From contig NJDO01000065.1 in NCBI GenBank assembly GCA_002254385.1, positions 1 to 9,286 on the forward strand: DNA of 9,286 nucleotides. Reading direction: 5' to 3'. Under the pieces are notes generated by a model that saw nothing but the letters and a program-made list of their open reading frames with translations, made no database searches and was not told the DNA's origin. This DNA is from Thermoplasmatales archaeon ex4484_6. Its GTDB lineage: Archaea; Thermoplasmatota; Penumbrarchaeia; Penumbrarchaeales; Penumbrarchaeaceae. The number at the start of each line of letters is the position of its first letter. The stretch's first letter is position 1. Position numbers and translations under genes: made by a program. Shown here piece after piece: positions 1-6,778 of this stretch.

Positions 1-53
1 AGCGCAAGGGCATACAGCCATGTTCTGTTTCCCCATTTCAACTCATAGTTCAT
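1..53 (-). CDS. 5' end of a divergent gene of unknown function (partial)
   Basis: Reading the minus strand from 53, an ATG opens a frame with no stop before the window edge. It encodes 17 residues, MNYELKWGNRTWLYALA. Seven bases upstream is a strong ribosome binding site, GAGGTG (minus strand, about 61-66). That is the main reason to believe the start, since 17 codons alone prove little. The gene is divergent from the phenylacetate-CoA ligase gene and would share its upstream region. Too little is visible to assign a function. The W-x-Y-A-L-A run could begin a membrane segment, but this is a guess. Confidence 0.55.
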   Translation of the reverse strand, partial: MNYELKWGNRTWLYALA

Positions 54-319
54 GAAATGACACCTCATTGGATCCCGACACCCTCGACGAGGGTCCGTGC
101 GGGATATGAAGAAAATCACCGAGAAAGATTGATTTTCCATCGAAGAATGAAGGCCTCCAATAATAATCTTTCCAAAAACCGGGATCGGATCCTTCAGAAA
201 CAATTAAAGAATATGATCCGGTTTATCCTCCGAACCGTCCCGGGCATTACACTTGCATCCGAAGAAGAACGGATCCTGAACGGGACACCATGGCAAAGCA
301 CAAACCAGGGGGACCAACA
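54..319. promoter_or_regulatory. Divergent intergenic region with two inverted repeats
   Basis: This stretch separates the minus-strand gene starting at 53 from the ligase gene and must hold the promoters of both. It contains a 15-bp palindrome, ACCCTCGACGAGGGT, at 80-94: 7-bp arms around a central A. It also contains a 7-bp inverted repeat, GAAAATC at 111-117 and GATTTTC at 131-137, with a 13-bp spacer. AT-rich steps near 201-214 (caattaaagaatatg) are a weak TATA candidate for the ligase gene. An open frame at 57-347 crosses it, but its composition (Arg/Asn/Lys-rich, no family resemblance) is not convincing as a protein. Function as operators is inference. Confidence 0.4.
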
Positions 320-1609
320 ATGTTCCAGGAAGAGATACAGTTCATGAGCAGAGAGGATATCGAATCACTTCAGCTTGAAAGATTGAAGAAGCAGGTCAGA
401 CATGCATACGAAAACGTGCCGATGTACAGAAAAAGGTTTGACGAGGCGGGAGTGAGGCCGGAGGACATAAAGGAGCTCTCCGATATATCCAAAATACCCT
501 TCACTGTCAAGAACGATCTCAGAGATCACTACCCCTACGGGATCCTTGCGGTACCCCTGGAGAGAGTGAACAGGATACATGCCTCTTCGGGAACGACAGG
601 CATCCCCACCGTGGTATCCTACACAACAAAGGACCTCGATACATGGTCGGACCTGATGGCAAGGTGCTATTCCTGTGCCGGTGTCGAGCCTTCCGACATA
701 GTCCAGAATGCCTACGGATACGGTCTGTTCACCGGCGGTCTGGGATTCCACATGGGTGCGGAAAGGCTTGGAACGATGATAGTTCCCACTGCAACGGGGA
801 ATACGAAAAGGCAGATCAAGATGATGCTTGATATGAAAACGACGGTTCTCGCATGCACGCCCTCCTATGCGATCTACCTGATAGAGGCCCTGAAAAAGGA
901 AGGGATCTCCAAGGATGATCTGAACCTCAGGATAGGCATGCACGGGGCGGAACCCTGGTCCGAGGAGGCCAGACAGCATATCCAGAAACATCTTGGGATA
1001 AAGGCCCAGGACCTCTACGGAATGTCCGAACTCTACGGTCCGGGAGTGGCCGTCGAATGTCCCGAGCAGGACGGCCTTCATATCTGGGCCGACGAGTTCC
1101 TAGTGGAGACCATTGATCCGGAGACGGGAGAGGTTCTGCCTCCGGGGGAGAAGGGGGAGATCGTGTTCACGATGCTCACCAGGGAGGCAATGCCCCTTCT
1201 CAGGTACAGAACGAGGGATCTGGCAGTTATCAACTGGGAGAAATGCAAATGCGGGAGGTCCCACCCTAGAATTATGAGGATCAAGGGAAGATCAGATGAC
1301 ATGCTCATCGTGGGCGGAGTTAACGTTTTCCCCTCCCAGGTGGAGGACATACTTGTCGGCATCGAGGAGCTGGGGGAGCAGTTCCAGATAATCCTGGAAC
1401 ATGACAAACTCGACCATCTCTACATCCAGGTGGAGGTATCCGACGAATACTGGAACAGGGTCGACCTTGATTGGCTCAACAAGAAGGTCTCCGATGCTCT
1501 CCAGGCATCCCTGACGCTGAGGGCAAGGGTGGAGCTCCTCTCCCCGGGAACACTTCCAAGGACCGAGGGCAAGGCGAAGAGGGTTATCGACAGGAGAAAG
1601 GGCATTTGA
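320..1609 (+). CDS. Phenylacetate-CoA ligase family (PaaK-type) adenylate-forming enzyme
   Basis: This enzyme belongs to the acyl-adenylate superfamily. It activates an aryl- or arylacetic acid with ATP and joins it to CoA in the cytosol. With the start at 320 it has 429 residues, the usual size for PaaK. Visible motifs are the P-loop SSGTTGIPT (89-97), YGMSE (233-237), RYRTRDL (295-301), the CKCGR pair typical of PaaK (Cys309/Cys311), the hinge region KGRSDDML leading into VGGVNVFPSQ (322-340), and the C-terminal EGKAKRV with the probable catalytic Lys418. I prefer the ATG at 320 over the in-frame ATG at 290 because GGGGGA (308-313) lies 6 nt ahead of it and because family members begin with a short M-F/W...E...M-S-R-E segment, matching MFQEEIQFMSRE. 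The RNase PH gene follows 39 bp later, so the two are probably cotranscribed. The substrate cannot be told from sequence. Phenylacetate or indoleacetate from amino acid fermentation are candidates, but no paa or ior genes are present here. Confidence 0.92.
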   Translation: MFQEEIQFMSREDIESLQLERLKKQVRHAYENVPMYRKRFDEAGVRPEDIKELSDISKIPFTVKNDLRDHYPYGILAVPLERVNRIHASSGTTGIPTVVSYTTKDLDTWSDLMARCYSCAGVEPSDIVQNAYGYGLFTGGLGFHMGAERLGTMIVPTATGNTKRQIKMMLDMKTTVLACTPSYAIYLIEALKKEGISKDDLNLRIGMHGAEPWSEEARQHIQKHLGIKAQDLYGMSELYGPGVAVECPEQDGLHIWADEFLVETIDPETGEVLPPGEKGEIVFTMLTREAMPLLRYRTRDLAVINWEKCKCGRSHPRIMRIKGRSDDMLIVGGVNVFPSQVEDILVGIEELGEQFQIILEHDKLDHLYIQVEVSDEYWNRVDLDWLNKKVSDALQASLTLRARVELLSPGTLPRTEGKAKRVIDRRKGI

Positions 1610-1639
1610 ATCCTGCCATTTCCCTGCCAACATTCTCAC

Positions 1640-1646
1640 GGTGATC
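1640..1646 (+). promoter_or_regulatory. Ribosome binding site GGTGATC of the RNase PH gene
   Basis: GGTGATC matches the complement of the 16S rRNA 3' end (within GGAGGTGATC) and lies just ahead of the ATG at 1649. It fixes that start, and no other ATG exists in frame after the stop at 1607-1609. Use of the GGTGATC part of the sequence close to the start is common in archaea. Confidence 0.6.
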
Positions 1647-1648
1647 CC

Positions 1649-2362
1649 ATGACAAGATATCCGGAGGAATTGAGAGATATAGACATACGTCCCGGCTTCA
1701 TCGACGGACCGGCGGGATCCGCCATGGTATCCTTCGGACGAACCAAGGTGCTCTGCACCGTGATGGTGGAGGAGAGGGTGCCTCAATGGCTCATGAAGGA
1801 CGGGGAGCCCCTGCATGGATGGGTGACCTCAACATACAACATGCTGCCCGGTTCGGGGAACACCAGGATTCAGAGGGAAAGAAGGGGTGCCAAGGGAAGG
1901 ACGCAGGAGATAGAGAGGCTGATAGGTCGTTCGCTCCGAACCGCAGTGGACCTCCATCTGCTGGGCGGAAGAACCCTATGGGTCGACTGCGATGTCCTTC
2001 AGGCCGATGGGGGGACAAGGACGGCTGCGATAACCGGTGCATGGGTTGCACTGAAGATCGCCGTTTCCAACCTCATGCGCCAGGGCCTTCTCACGAAGGA
2101 CCCCGTCACAAGGCAGATCGCGGCCGTATCCGTGGGAATAGTCGGGGGAAAAAACCAGCTTGACCTTGCCTACAGGGAGGATTCCGAGGCCGAGGTTGAC
2201 ATGAACGTGATAATGGACAGCGACGGAAATCTGGTGGAGATACAGGCCACTGGAGAGGAACATGTCTTCTCCAGGGAGCAGTTCCTTGAACTGCTCGACC
2301 TTGCCGAGAAGGGTATAGGACGGATACTGAAGGTCCAGGAATCCGCGGTAGCCGGAAGCTGA
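1649..2362 (+). CDS. rph: Ribonuclease PH, bacterial type
   Basis: RNase PH is a phosphate-dependent 3'-to-5' exoribonuclease that trims tRNA 3' ends and forms a hexameric ring. The 237 residues match the bacterial family almost throughout: VSFGRTKVLCT (27-37), GWVTSTYNMLPGSGNTR (57-73), GRTQEIERLIGRSLR (83-97), WVDCDVLQADGGTRTAAITGA (111-131, with the phosphate-binding GGTR at 121-124), and LDLAYREDSEAEVDMNVIM (171-189, with the acidic residues Asp178 and Asp184 expected in catalysis). These are signatures of bacterial RNase PH, not of archaeal exosome Rrp41, which has a different Y-x-M-x-P-F-S segment and VLQADAGTR. One oddity is the N-terminus, which begins at MTRYPEELRDIDIRPGF and lacks the usual R-x-D-G-R just before it; the upstream bases do not encode it either. 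It lies 39 bp after the ligase gene, with its own ribosome binding site and probably no promoter of its own. Confidence 0.93.
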   Translation: MTRYPEELRDIDIRPGFIDGPAGSAMVSFGRTKVLCTVMVEERVPQWLMKDGEPLHGWVTSTYNMLPGSGNTRIQRERRGAKGRTQEIERLIGRSLRTAVDLHLLGGRTLWVDCDVLQADGGTRTAAITGAWVALKIAVSNLMRQGLLTKDPVTRQIAAVSVGIVGGKNQLDLAYREDSEAEVDMNVIMDSDGNLVEIQATGEEHVFSREQFLELLDLAEKGIGRILKVQESAVAGS

Positions 2363-2566
2363 GCCATTTATGATCCCATCCGATAATACCGTACCACCCA
2401 TCACTCCCCTGTCGATAGAAAAGCCCGACCTCCATCCCGGGATGCTTCGGGGAGGATATCCAAAATTTCCCCGTTCGAAACTGTACGGGAAAGAAATATC
2501 AAAGAGCACCTCGATGGCACCCCGTAACAGCGTTTCCAAACGTTCATCCTGCCCGGAGGCCAATGC
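2363..2566 (+). promoter_or_regulatory. Intergenic region ahead of the surface peptidase gene, with inverted repeats
   Basis: No gene is apparent in these 204 bp. An imperfect inverted repeat pairs TTTCCCCGT (2466-2474) with ACGGGAAA (2485-2492), with one bulged C. A second, perfect one is CGTTTCCAAACG (2531-2542). The AT-rich step aaatatc at about 2494-2500 is a weak TATA candidate about 70 bp ahead of the start. No T-rich terminator is visible after the RNase PH stop, so read-through from upstream is also possible. Roles as operator or RNA hairpin are inference. Confidence 0.3.
2555..2559 (+). promoter_or_regulatory. Ribosome binding site GGAGG deciding a TTG start
   Basis: GGAGG lies 7 nt ahead of the TTG at 2567, an ideal spacing. 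It selects TTG as the start of the large surface protein. The ATG at 2563 is only 3 nt from the site and opens a different, 80-codon frame that does not look like a protein. Confidence 0.65.
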
Positions 2567-5500
2567 TTGAGATTCATCAGGTACCCCACCATCAGTGCCC
2601 TGATCGTTCTTTTTTTCCTGATTGCAAACATCAATGCTCTTTCGGACCGGTTCACGCAGGCGAACGTGAACGGGGAGAACACACCACCCGATCAACACGT
2701 GGACATCCATCTCGAATTCGACAGCTCCTCAGCAAGGGAGCTGACCCACAACGGATTCTCGTACGTAACCGCTCCGGGGTATTACATACCATTCACGGAA
2801 GGTGACGCTGCCCTCCCGTTCACAATACGGAAGGTCCTTGTCCACCCTCTCGCAGAGAACATCCGTCTGCATATCACGAACATCGAGGAACGGACGATCT
2901 CCGTAGACCATCCCGTGGCAGGAGTGCCCGAACCGAGTCCGGTGTCGAGCTCAGTACCTTCGCCTGCGGGTCCTCCTCTCGAATACCCGCCGGAACACCT
3001 ATCCGTATCCGGAGACGGATACGTCAGGGGAATGAAGGTATTGGACATCAGGTTCGACCCCATCATTCTGGACGGAAGGGGTGCTCTGACATCGGCTTCC
3101 GAGATCGATGCAAGGTTGACCTACGACATACCAGAGGAAATACAGGTGGATCTCGGAGCACCCTTCCGGAGGAGCACGTCGGTGTTCAGGTCCTCCCTTG
3201 AACATGACCTCCTCAATCCGGAGGATATCGATAGGTTCCCCGCTCTGAAAATGGATGCACCCGTTTCGATACTTGACCATGGAGACGTCCAGTATGTGGT
3301 TATAACAAACACGTCTCTTATAGGGGATGCCTTCTCGCCGTTCATCGAATGGAAGAACAGGAAAGGCATCCCGACAAAACTCGTGGAGACGTCTTTCATC
3401 AACGATAATTACAACGGCACGGATATGGCCGAAAAGATAAGGAACTTCATCAAGGACGCGGTAAATTCCTGGGACACCGAATTCGTTCTTCTGGGAGGGG
3501 ATGTGGCTGTTGTCGATTACAGGGGGGCCTATGCAAGAACATCAGGCACCACTCAACCGTACAACGCATGTGATCTCTACTTCTCGGACCTTGACGGAAC
3601 ATGGAACCAGGACGGTGACAGCTACTGGGGAGAAACCACGGACGGTGTGGATCTGAGACCTGACGTCTACGTGGGCAGGGCACCGGTCCAGACATATCAG
3701 GAAGCGAAAGTGTTCGTAAACAAGACAATGATCTACGAGATATCCCCCCCATCCGGTTACCTTGATAATGCAACACTTGCGGGGGAATATCTGGATTCCA
3801 CTACCAATTCCTCGCAGGGAATGGACCTCATAAAGAACAATCTCTTACCCTCCACCATGAACGCAACATCCATGTACGATTCCGCCAAGGGTGTCTTCGG
3901 GAACCTGAACAGGCCCAATTTCATGAATCAGGTGGACATGGGCGCATCACTGATCTATCATTCGGGGCACTGCAACTGGAACGTGATGAGCGTCGGGACC
4001 GCCTCGAACGGTATGATGTACAACTCCAATATTCCCCTTTACAAGAGCGATGCAAAATACGGCGTACTTAACACAATCGGATGCATCGCCAACAGGTTCA
4101 ACAACAACGATGCGATAGTGGAGCGTCATGTCCTTGAACCGGACGGGGGAACCATCGCAGGTATCGGCAACAGCCATTACGGGTGGTATTCCTACGGGTA
4201 TCCCGGATTCGGACCGTCGGAACAGTTCATGTATGTGATGACCTACGAGCTGTTCAGGAACGGGCAGGTAAGGATGGCCCAGCATTTTGCAGAGGGAAAG
4301 AACTACTTCGTCTCATCATCGGGTTCCTACAATTCGGCCAGATGGATACAGATCGTGCTCAACCTCCTCGGGGATCCCGAGGTAAGGGTCAGGACCTCGG
4401 AACCGGGCGTGATGAACGTTACGTTCCCATCCACCGTGGGCATGTCATACGAGGGGCTGCCGGTAAAGGTATCCTACGCGAACGGGACCCCCATCAAGGA
4501 TGCCCTGGTCTGTCTCCAGAAATCGGATTACTATTCCTACGCCCTTACAAACGAAACGGGAGAGGCCCGGTTCAATTTCACAACATCCAACCTGGACCCC
4601 CTCAATGTTACGATCACTGCACTCAACCAGCTCCCCTTCACGGTCAACCTATCGGTGGACAATGTCCTCCCGACCATTCATCTGGATCTGTCAGAACCCG
4701 GAACCACCGGGGAGGATTATTCGGTGAACTGTACGATTCTCGATGATGCGGGGATCAAGGAGGCATACCTTGAGGTAAACGGTTCCCTTGGAAGAACCGT
4801 TCTGAAAGGCAACGGAACCGTGTTCACCACCAATATCTCCATCCCGGTGAACTCCATTGAACCTCTGGAACTCAGGATCCTTGCCATGGACGGATCCGGA
4901 AACTGGAACATTACCCCATGGATGGACCTTCTCGTGAACGATAATGATCCCCCCTATCTTATCGAGGACAGGACGGGTCGTTTCGCGGAAACGGGAGACC
5001 CGCACAACTTTTCCCTGAGGGCTTCCGACAATATAGGTGTCGGAAACGTTTCGGTTCGATTTGCCCCACCGGGGGAAGGATACAGAACATCCGAAATGTT
5101 CATCGTTGACGACGTATGGTCCTTCACAATCACCGCCCCGTGGAACCGGACAGGAAGGATGGAGTATTCCTTCTGCATATACGATACATCCGGAAACGCA
5201 AGGAGGACCGACAGCTCCTTCCTTTCCATACTCGACGATGATCGGCCCACATTTATCAGGGACCTCACGAACAGGACGGCGGGAACTTCCGATCCCATCA
5301 GCCTTGAGGTCGATGTTCTTGACAACATTGCAGTGGAATCCGTACACGCGGAATACTGGTACGACAACTGGCCCATTCATGATAACAAGAGCATGGAACC
5401 GGTAAAGGGCCTCTTCGAATTCACCATCATGGCACCCGAGAGTGATCTTGAACCCCTGCATTACAGGTTCCATGCCGTGGACAGCTCGGGGAACGTGAAT

Positions 5501-6703
5501 TCATCGGACATAGGGACCGTGACAATAATCGACGATGACCCACCCGTATTCGGAACCGACAGAACACCCGGGGAGATCGAGGCGGGAGGAAAGTTGTCCT
5601 TCAACATAAATGTTCACGACAACGTGGAGATCAGCAAGGTCAAACTATTCTGGGACCAGGGGAATACCGGGGAGAAAGAAGTGATTCTCGTACCCGGAAG
5701 CCAGGACATCTACGGGTTCATGATGGACGTTCGATCCGACAGTACGGATCCCATATCCTACCGGTGCATGGCAAGGGATTCCTCCGGAAATGAGAACTGG
5801 AGCCGGAACAGGACCATAACGGTCCTGGATTCGATCAAACCTACGATAGATGACATCGACGTTCCTTCCTCCGTTGATGCGGGAAGCACGCTCAACGTAT
5901 CGTGCAGGGTCTCCGACAACATCCGGGTATCGAGGGTTTGCGTGACATGGTGGTTCGGAGGTGGTGAAAAGAAGGAATCGGAAATGGAATACATGAACGG
6001 TTCGTTCATATTCTCCCTCCCCGTCTCATTGGAAGCCTACGGAACACTCTACCTCTCTTTCAAGGCAAGAGACAATTCTGACAATATAGCGGTCTCTTCC
6101 AGGGAAGAGATTCTGATAATCGAGCATGTTCCCGAGGAAGAAACAGATGAAGGTGAGGAGAGACACCCGCTGCCGGGAGAGGATCTCGACGCTGATGGCA
6201 TGGAGGATCTATGGGAGTACCAGCATGGGCTCGATATCGGGATAAACGATTCCTTCATGGATCAGGACGAAGATGGATTCTCCAATATAGAGGAATACCT
6301 ATCCGGAACCGACCCGCACAATCCTCTTAGTTTTCCCTCAACAGGAAATGGTGATAATGGCAGGTCACCCTGGATTGCCCTGTTATTGATCGCCGCCCTT
6401 CTCTTGCTCCTTCTGGCAAGCGGGGTCCTTTTCATTATCCTGGTGCGGTCGAAAAGGGTGGAGCCACCAAAACCAGCCGGAGCCCACCCTCATGCGGTTC
6501 ACCCCCATTTCCATGATGAAAAACATCGTCAAGCGGATGCTCCGAAACATCCCCATGCCAATGGAAGTCACGGACATGATGACACGCACACCAATTCGAT
6601 CCATCATCATCATGCACATGACCATATGCCAGTACATTCAACCCATCAATCAACATCTCAATTGGCCTCTCTCGATATTGCCGACAATATACATCAAAGA
6701 TGA
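2567..6703 (+). CDS. Membrane-anchored gingipain-like (C25) cysteine peptidase with Ig-like repeats and His-rich tail
   Basis: This 1378-residue protein is predicted to be extracellular and anchored at its C-terminus. The order is: signal peptide (1-25, positive start, hydrophobic core, NINAL/S); a region like the C25 propeptide (about 44-235); a C25 peptidase domain (about 240-610) with probable catalytic His468 in YHSGHCNWN and Cys506 in NTIGCIAN; a small beta-sandwich (about 615-697); about five Ig-like repeats (698-1186); an acidic calcium-binding segment with DLDADGMED and DQDEDGFSN (1206-1240); a transmembrane helix (about 1268-1293) followed by RSKR, which places the C-terminus inside; and a tail with 19 histidines between 1307 and 1360. 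About 27 N-x-S/T sequons lie outside the membrane, consistent with archaeal N-glycosylation. The start is a TTG with GGAGG 7 nt upstream; there is no ATG in frame before the mature protein, and TTG restores a full signal peptide. Substrate is unknown. Processing of other surface proteins is possible. The convergent neighbour is a sensor kinase. Confidence 0.88.
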   Translation: MRFIRYPTISALIVLFFLIANINALSDRFTQANVNGENTPPDQHVDIHLEFDSSSARELTHNGFSYVTAPGYYIPFTEGDAALPFTIRKVLVHPLAENIRLHITNIEERTISVDHPVAGVPEPSPVSSSVPSPAGPPLEYPPEHLSVSGDGYVRGMKVLDIRFDPIILDGRGALTSASEIDARLTYDIPEEIQVDLGAPFRRSTSVFRSSLEHDLLNPEDIDRFPALKMDAPVSILDHGDVQYVVITNTSLIGDAFSPFIEWKNRKGIPTKLVETSFINDNYNGTDMAEKIRNFIKDAVNSWDTEFVLLGGDVAVVDYRGAYARTSGTTQPYNACDLYFSDLDGTWNQDGDSYWGETTDGVDLRPDVYVGRAPVQTYQEAKVFVNKTMIYEISPPSGYLDNATLAGEYLDSTTNSSQGMDLIKNNLLPSTMNATSMYDSAKGVFGNLNRPNFMNQVDMGASLIYHSGHCNWNVMSVGTASNGMMYNSNIPLYKSDAKYGVLNTIGCIANRFNNNDAIVERHVLEPDGGTIAGIGNSHYGWYSYGYPGFGPSEQFMYVMTYELFRNGQVRMAQHFAEGKNYFVSSSGSYNSARWIQIVLNLLGDPEVRVRTSEPGVMNVTFPSTVGMSYEGLPVKVSYANGTPIKDALVCLQKSDYYSYALTNETGEARFNFTTSNLDPLNVTITALNQLPFTVNLSVDNVLPTIHLDLSEPGTTGEDYSVNCTILDDAGIKEAYLEVNGSLGRTVLKGNGTVFTTNISIPVNSIEPLELRILAMDGSGNWNITPWMDLLVNDNDPPYLIEDRTGRFAETGDPHNFSLRASDNIGVGNVSVRFAPPGEGYRTSEMFIVDDVWSFTITAPWNRTGRMEYSFCIYDTSGNARRTDSSFLSILDDDRPTFIRDLTNRTAGTSDPISLEVDVLDNIAVESVHAEYWYDNWPIHDNKSMEPVKGLFEFTIMAPESDLEPLHYRFHAVDSSGNVNSSDIGTVTIIDDDPPVFGTDRTPGEIEAGGKLSFNINVHDNVEISKVKLFWDQGNTGEKEVILVPGSQDIYGFMMDVRSDSTDPISYRCMARDSSGNENWSRNRTITVLDSIKPTIDDIDVPSSVDAGSTLNVSCRVSDNIRVSRVCVTWWFGGGEKKESEMEYMNGSFIFSLPVSLEAYGTLYLSFKARDNSDNIAVSSREEILIIEHVPEEETDEGEERHPLPGEDLDADGMEDLWEYQHGLDIGINDSFMDQDEDGFSNIEEYLSGTDPHNPLSFPSTGNGDNGRSPWIALLLIAALLLLLLASGVLFIILVRSKRVEPPKPAGAHPHAVHPHFHDEKHRQADAPKHPHANGSHGHDDTHTNSIHHHHAHDHMPVHSTHQSTSQLASLDIADNIHQR
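3284..4396 (+). other. C25 (gingipain-like) peptidase domain within the surface protein
   Basis: The segment starts with VQYVVITN and continues with FIEWKNRKGIPTKLVE, a run of charged and aromatic residues typical of C25 domains. It includes FVLLGGDVAVV (306-316), DLYFSDLDG (336-344), DVYVGRAPVQT (366-376), the His motif YHSGHCNWN (464-472) and the Cys motif NTIGCIANRF (502-511), and ends with NLLGDPEVRV (599-608). The 38-residue spacing between His468 and Cys506 is close to that of known gingipains. G-H-C stands where gingipains have G-H-G. Family assignment is by recognition of these motifs. Confidence 0.8.
4655..6124 (+). repeat. Tandem Ig-like domain repeats in the surface protein (protein level)
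   Basis: Four units of about 98 residues start near residues 790, 888, 987 and 1087, and a more divergent one precedes them at about 698. Each opens with an acidic D-D/N-D-x-P-P/T turn, continues with S/T-G/A-x-D...V-x-D-N-I/V-x-V, and ends with D-x-S-G-N. The units are well diverged at the DNA level, so they are old duplications. Such stalks usually hold a catalytic domain away from the membrane. Cysteines 722, 870, 1067, 1113 and 1125 are scattered and suggest no fixed disulfide pattern. Confidence 0.75.
6485..6646 (+). other. Histidine-rich cytoplasmic tail of the surface protein
   Basis: Residues 1307-1360 hold 19 histidines in 54 residues, arranged as H-x-H and H-P-H pairs, one run of four and an H-x-H-D-H cluster. 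The segment follows the transmembrane helix and its RSKR stop-transfer charges, so it should face the cytoplasm. Binding of Zn, Ni or Cu is the natural reading from chemistry, not something the sequence proves. The frame stays open and in phase with the rest of the gene to the stop at 6701-6703. Confidence 0.7.
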
Positions 6704-6778
6704 TCACTCGGAAGAGCCGGGACCATTCAACGAATGGGACGTGCCATACTCATTGGATCTCTACAGGTGAATGATATT
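6704..6778. other. Convergent intergenic region with a short hairpin
   Basis: These 75 bp separate the stops of the surface peptidase gene (plus) and the kinase gene (minus). A 6-bp stem with a 3-nt loop, CCATTC/GAATGG (6723-6737), could work on either strand, but there is no T-tract next to it. Archaeal termination normally needs a U-rich run, so a terminator role is weak. Confidence 0.3.

Noticed and set aside
57..347. Open frame of 96 codons ahead of the ligase
   Set aside because: Arg/Asn/Lys-rich with no family resemblance. It overlaps the ligase start and lacks a good ribosome binding site; the divergent promoter reading fits better.
365..1081. Long minus-strand frame opposite the ligase gene
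   Set aside because: It is the antisense of a well-supported PaaK coding sequence, and its protein has no recognisable motifs.
1976..2710. Minus-strand frame of 244 codons across the RNase PH end and the gap
   Set aside because: It is antisense to rph for most of its length and has no domain; it is a by-product of codon bias.
4183..4746. Plus-strand frame of 187 codons inside the surface peptidase gene
   Set aside because: It lies in another frame of a long, domain-rich gene. The sequence is rich in Gly/Arg/Pro with no motifs.
4691..5473. Minus-strand frame of 260 codons opposite the Ig-like repeats
   Set aside because: It is antisense to the repeat region; apparent patterns only mirror the repeats.
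6590..6660. His-codon run (repeated CAT) as a microsatellite or frameshift scar
   Set aside because: The frame remains open, histidines are spread over 160 bp with mixed CAT/CAC and varied neighbours, and no pure repeat longer than four codons exists.
6723..6737. 6-bp stem-loop as a bidirectional terminator
   Set aside because: No T-tract on either side and the stem is short, so it is noted only within the convergent intergenic entry.
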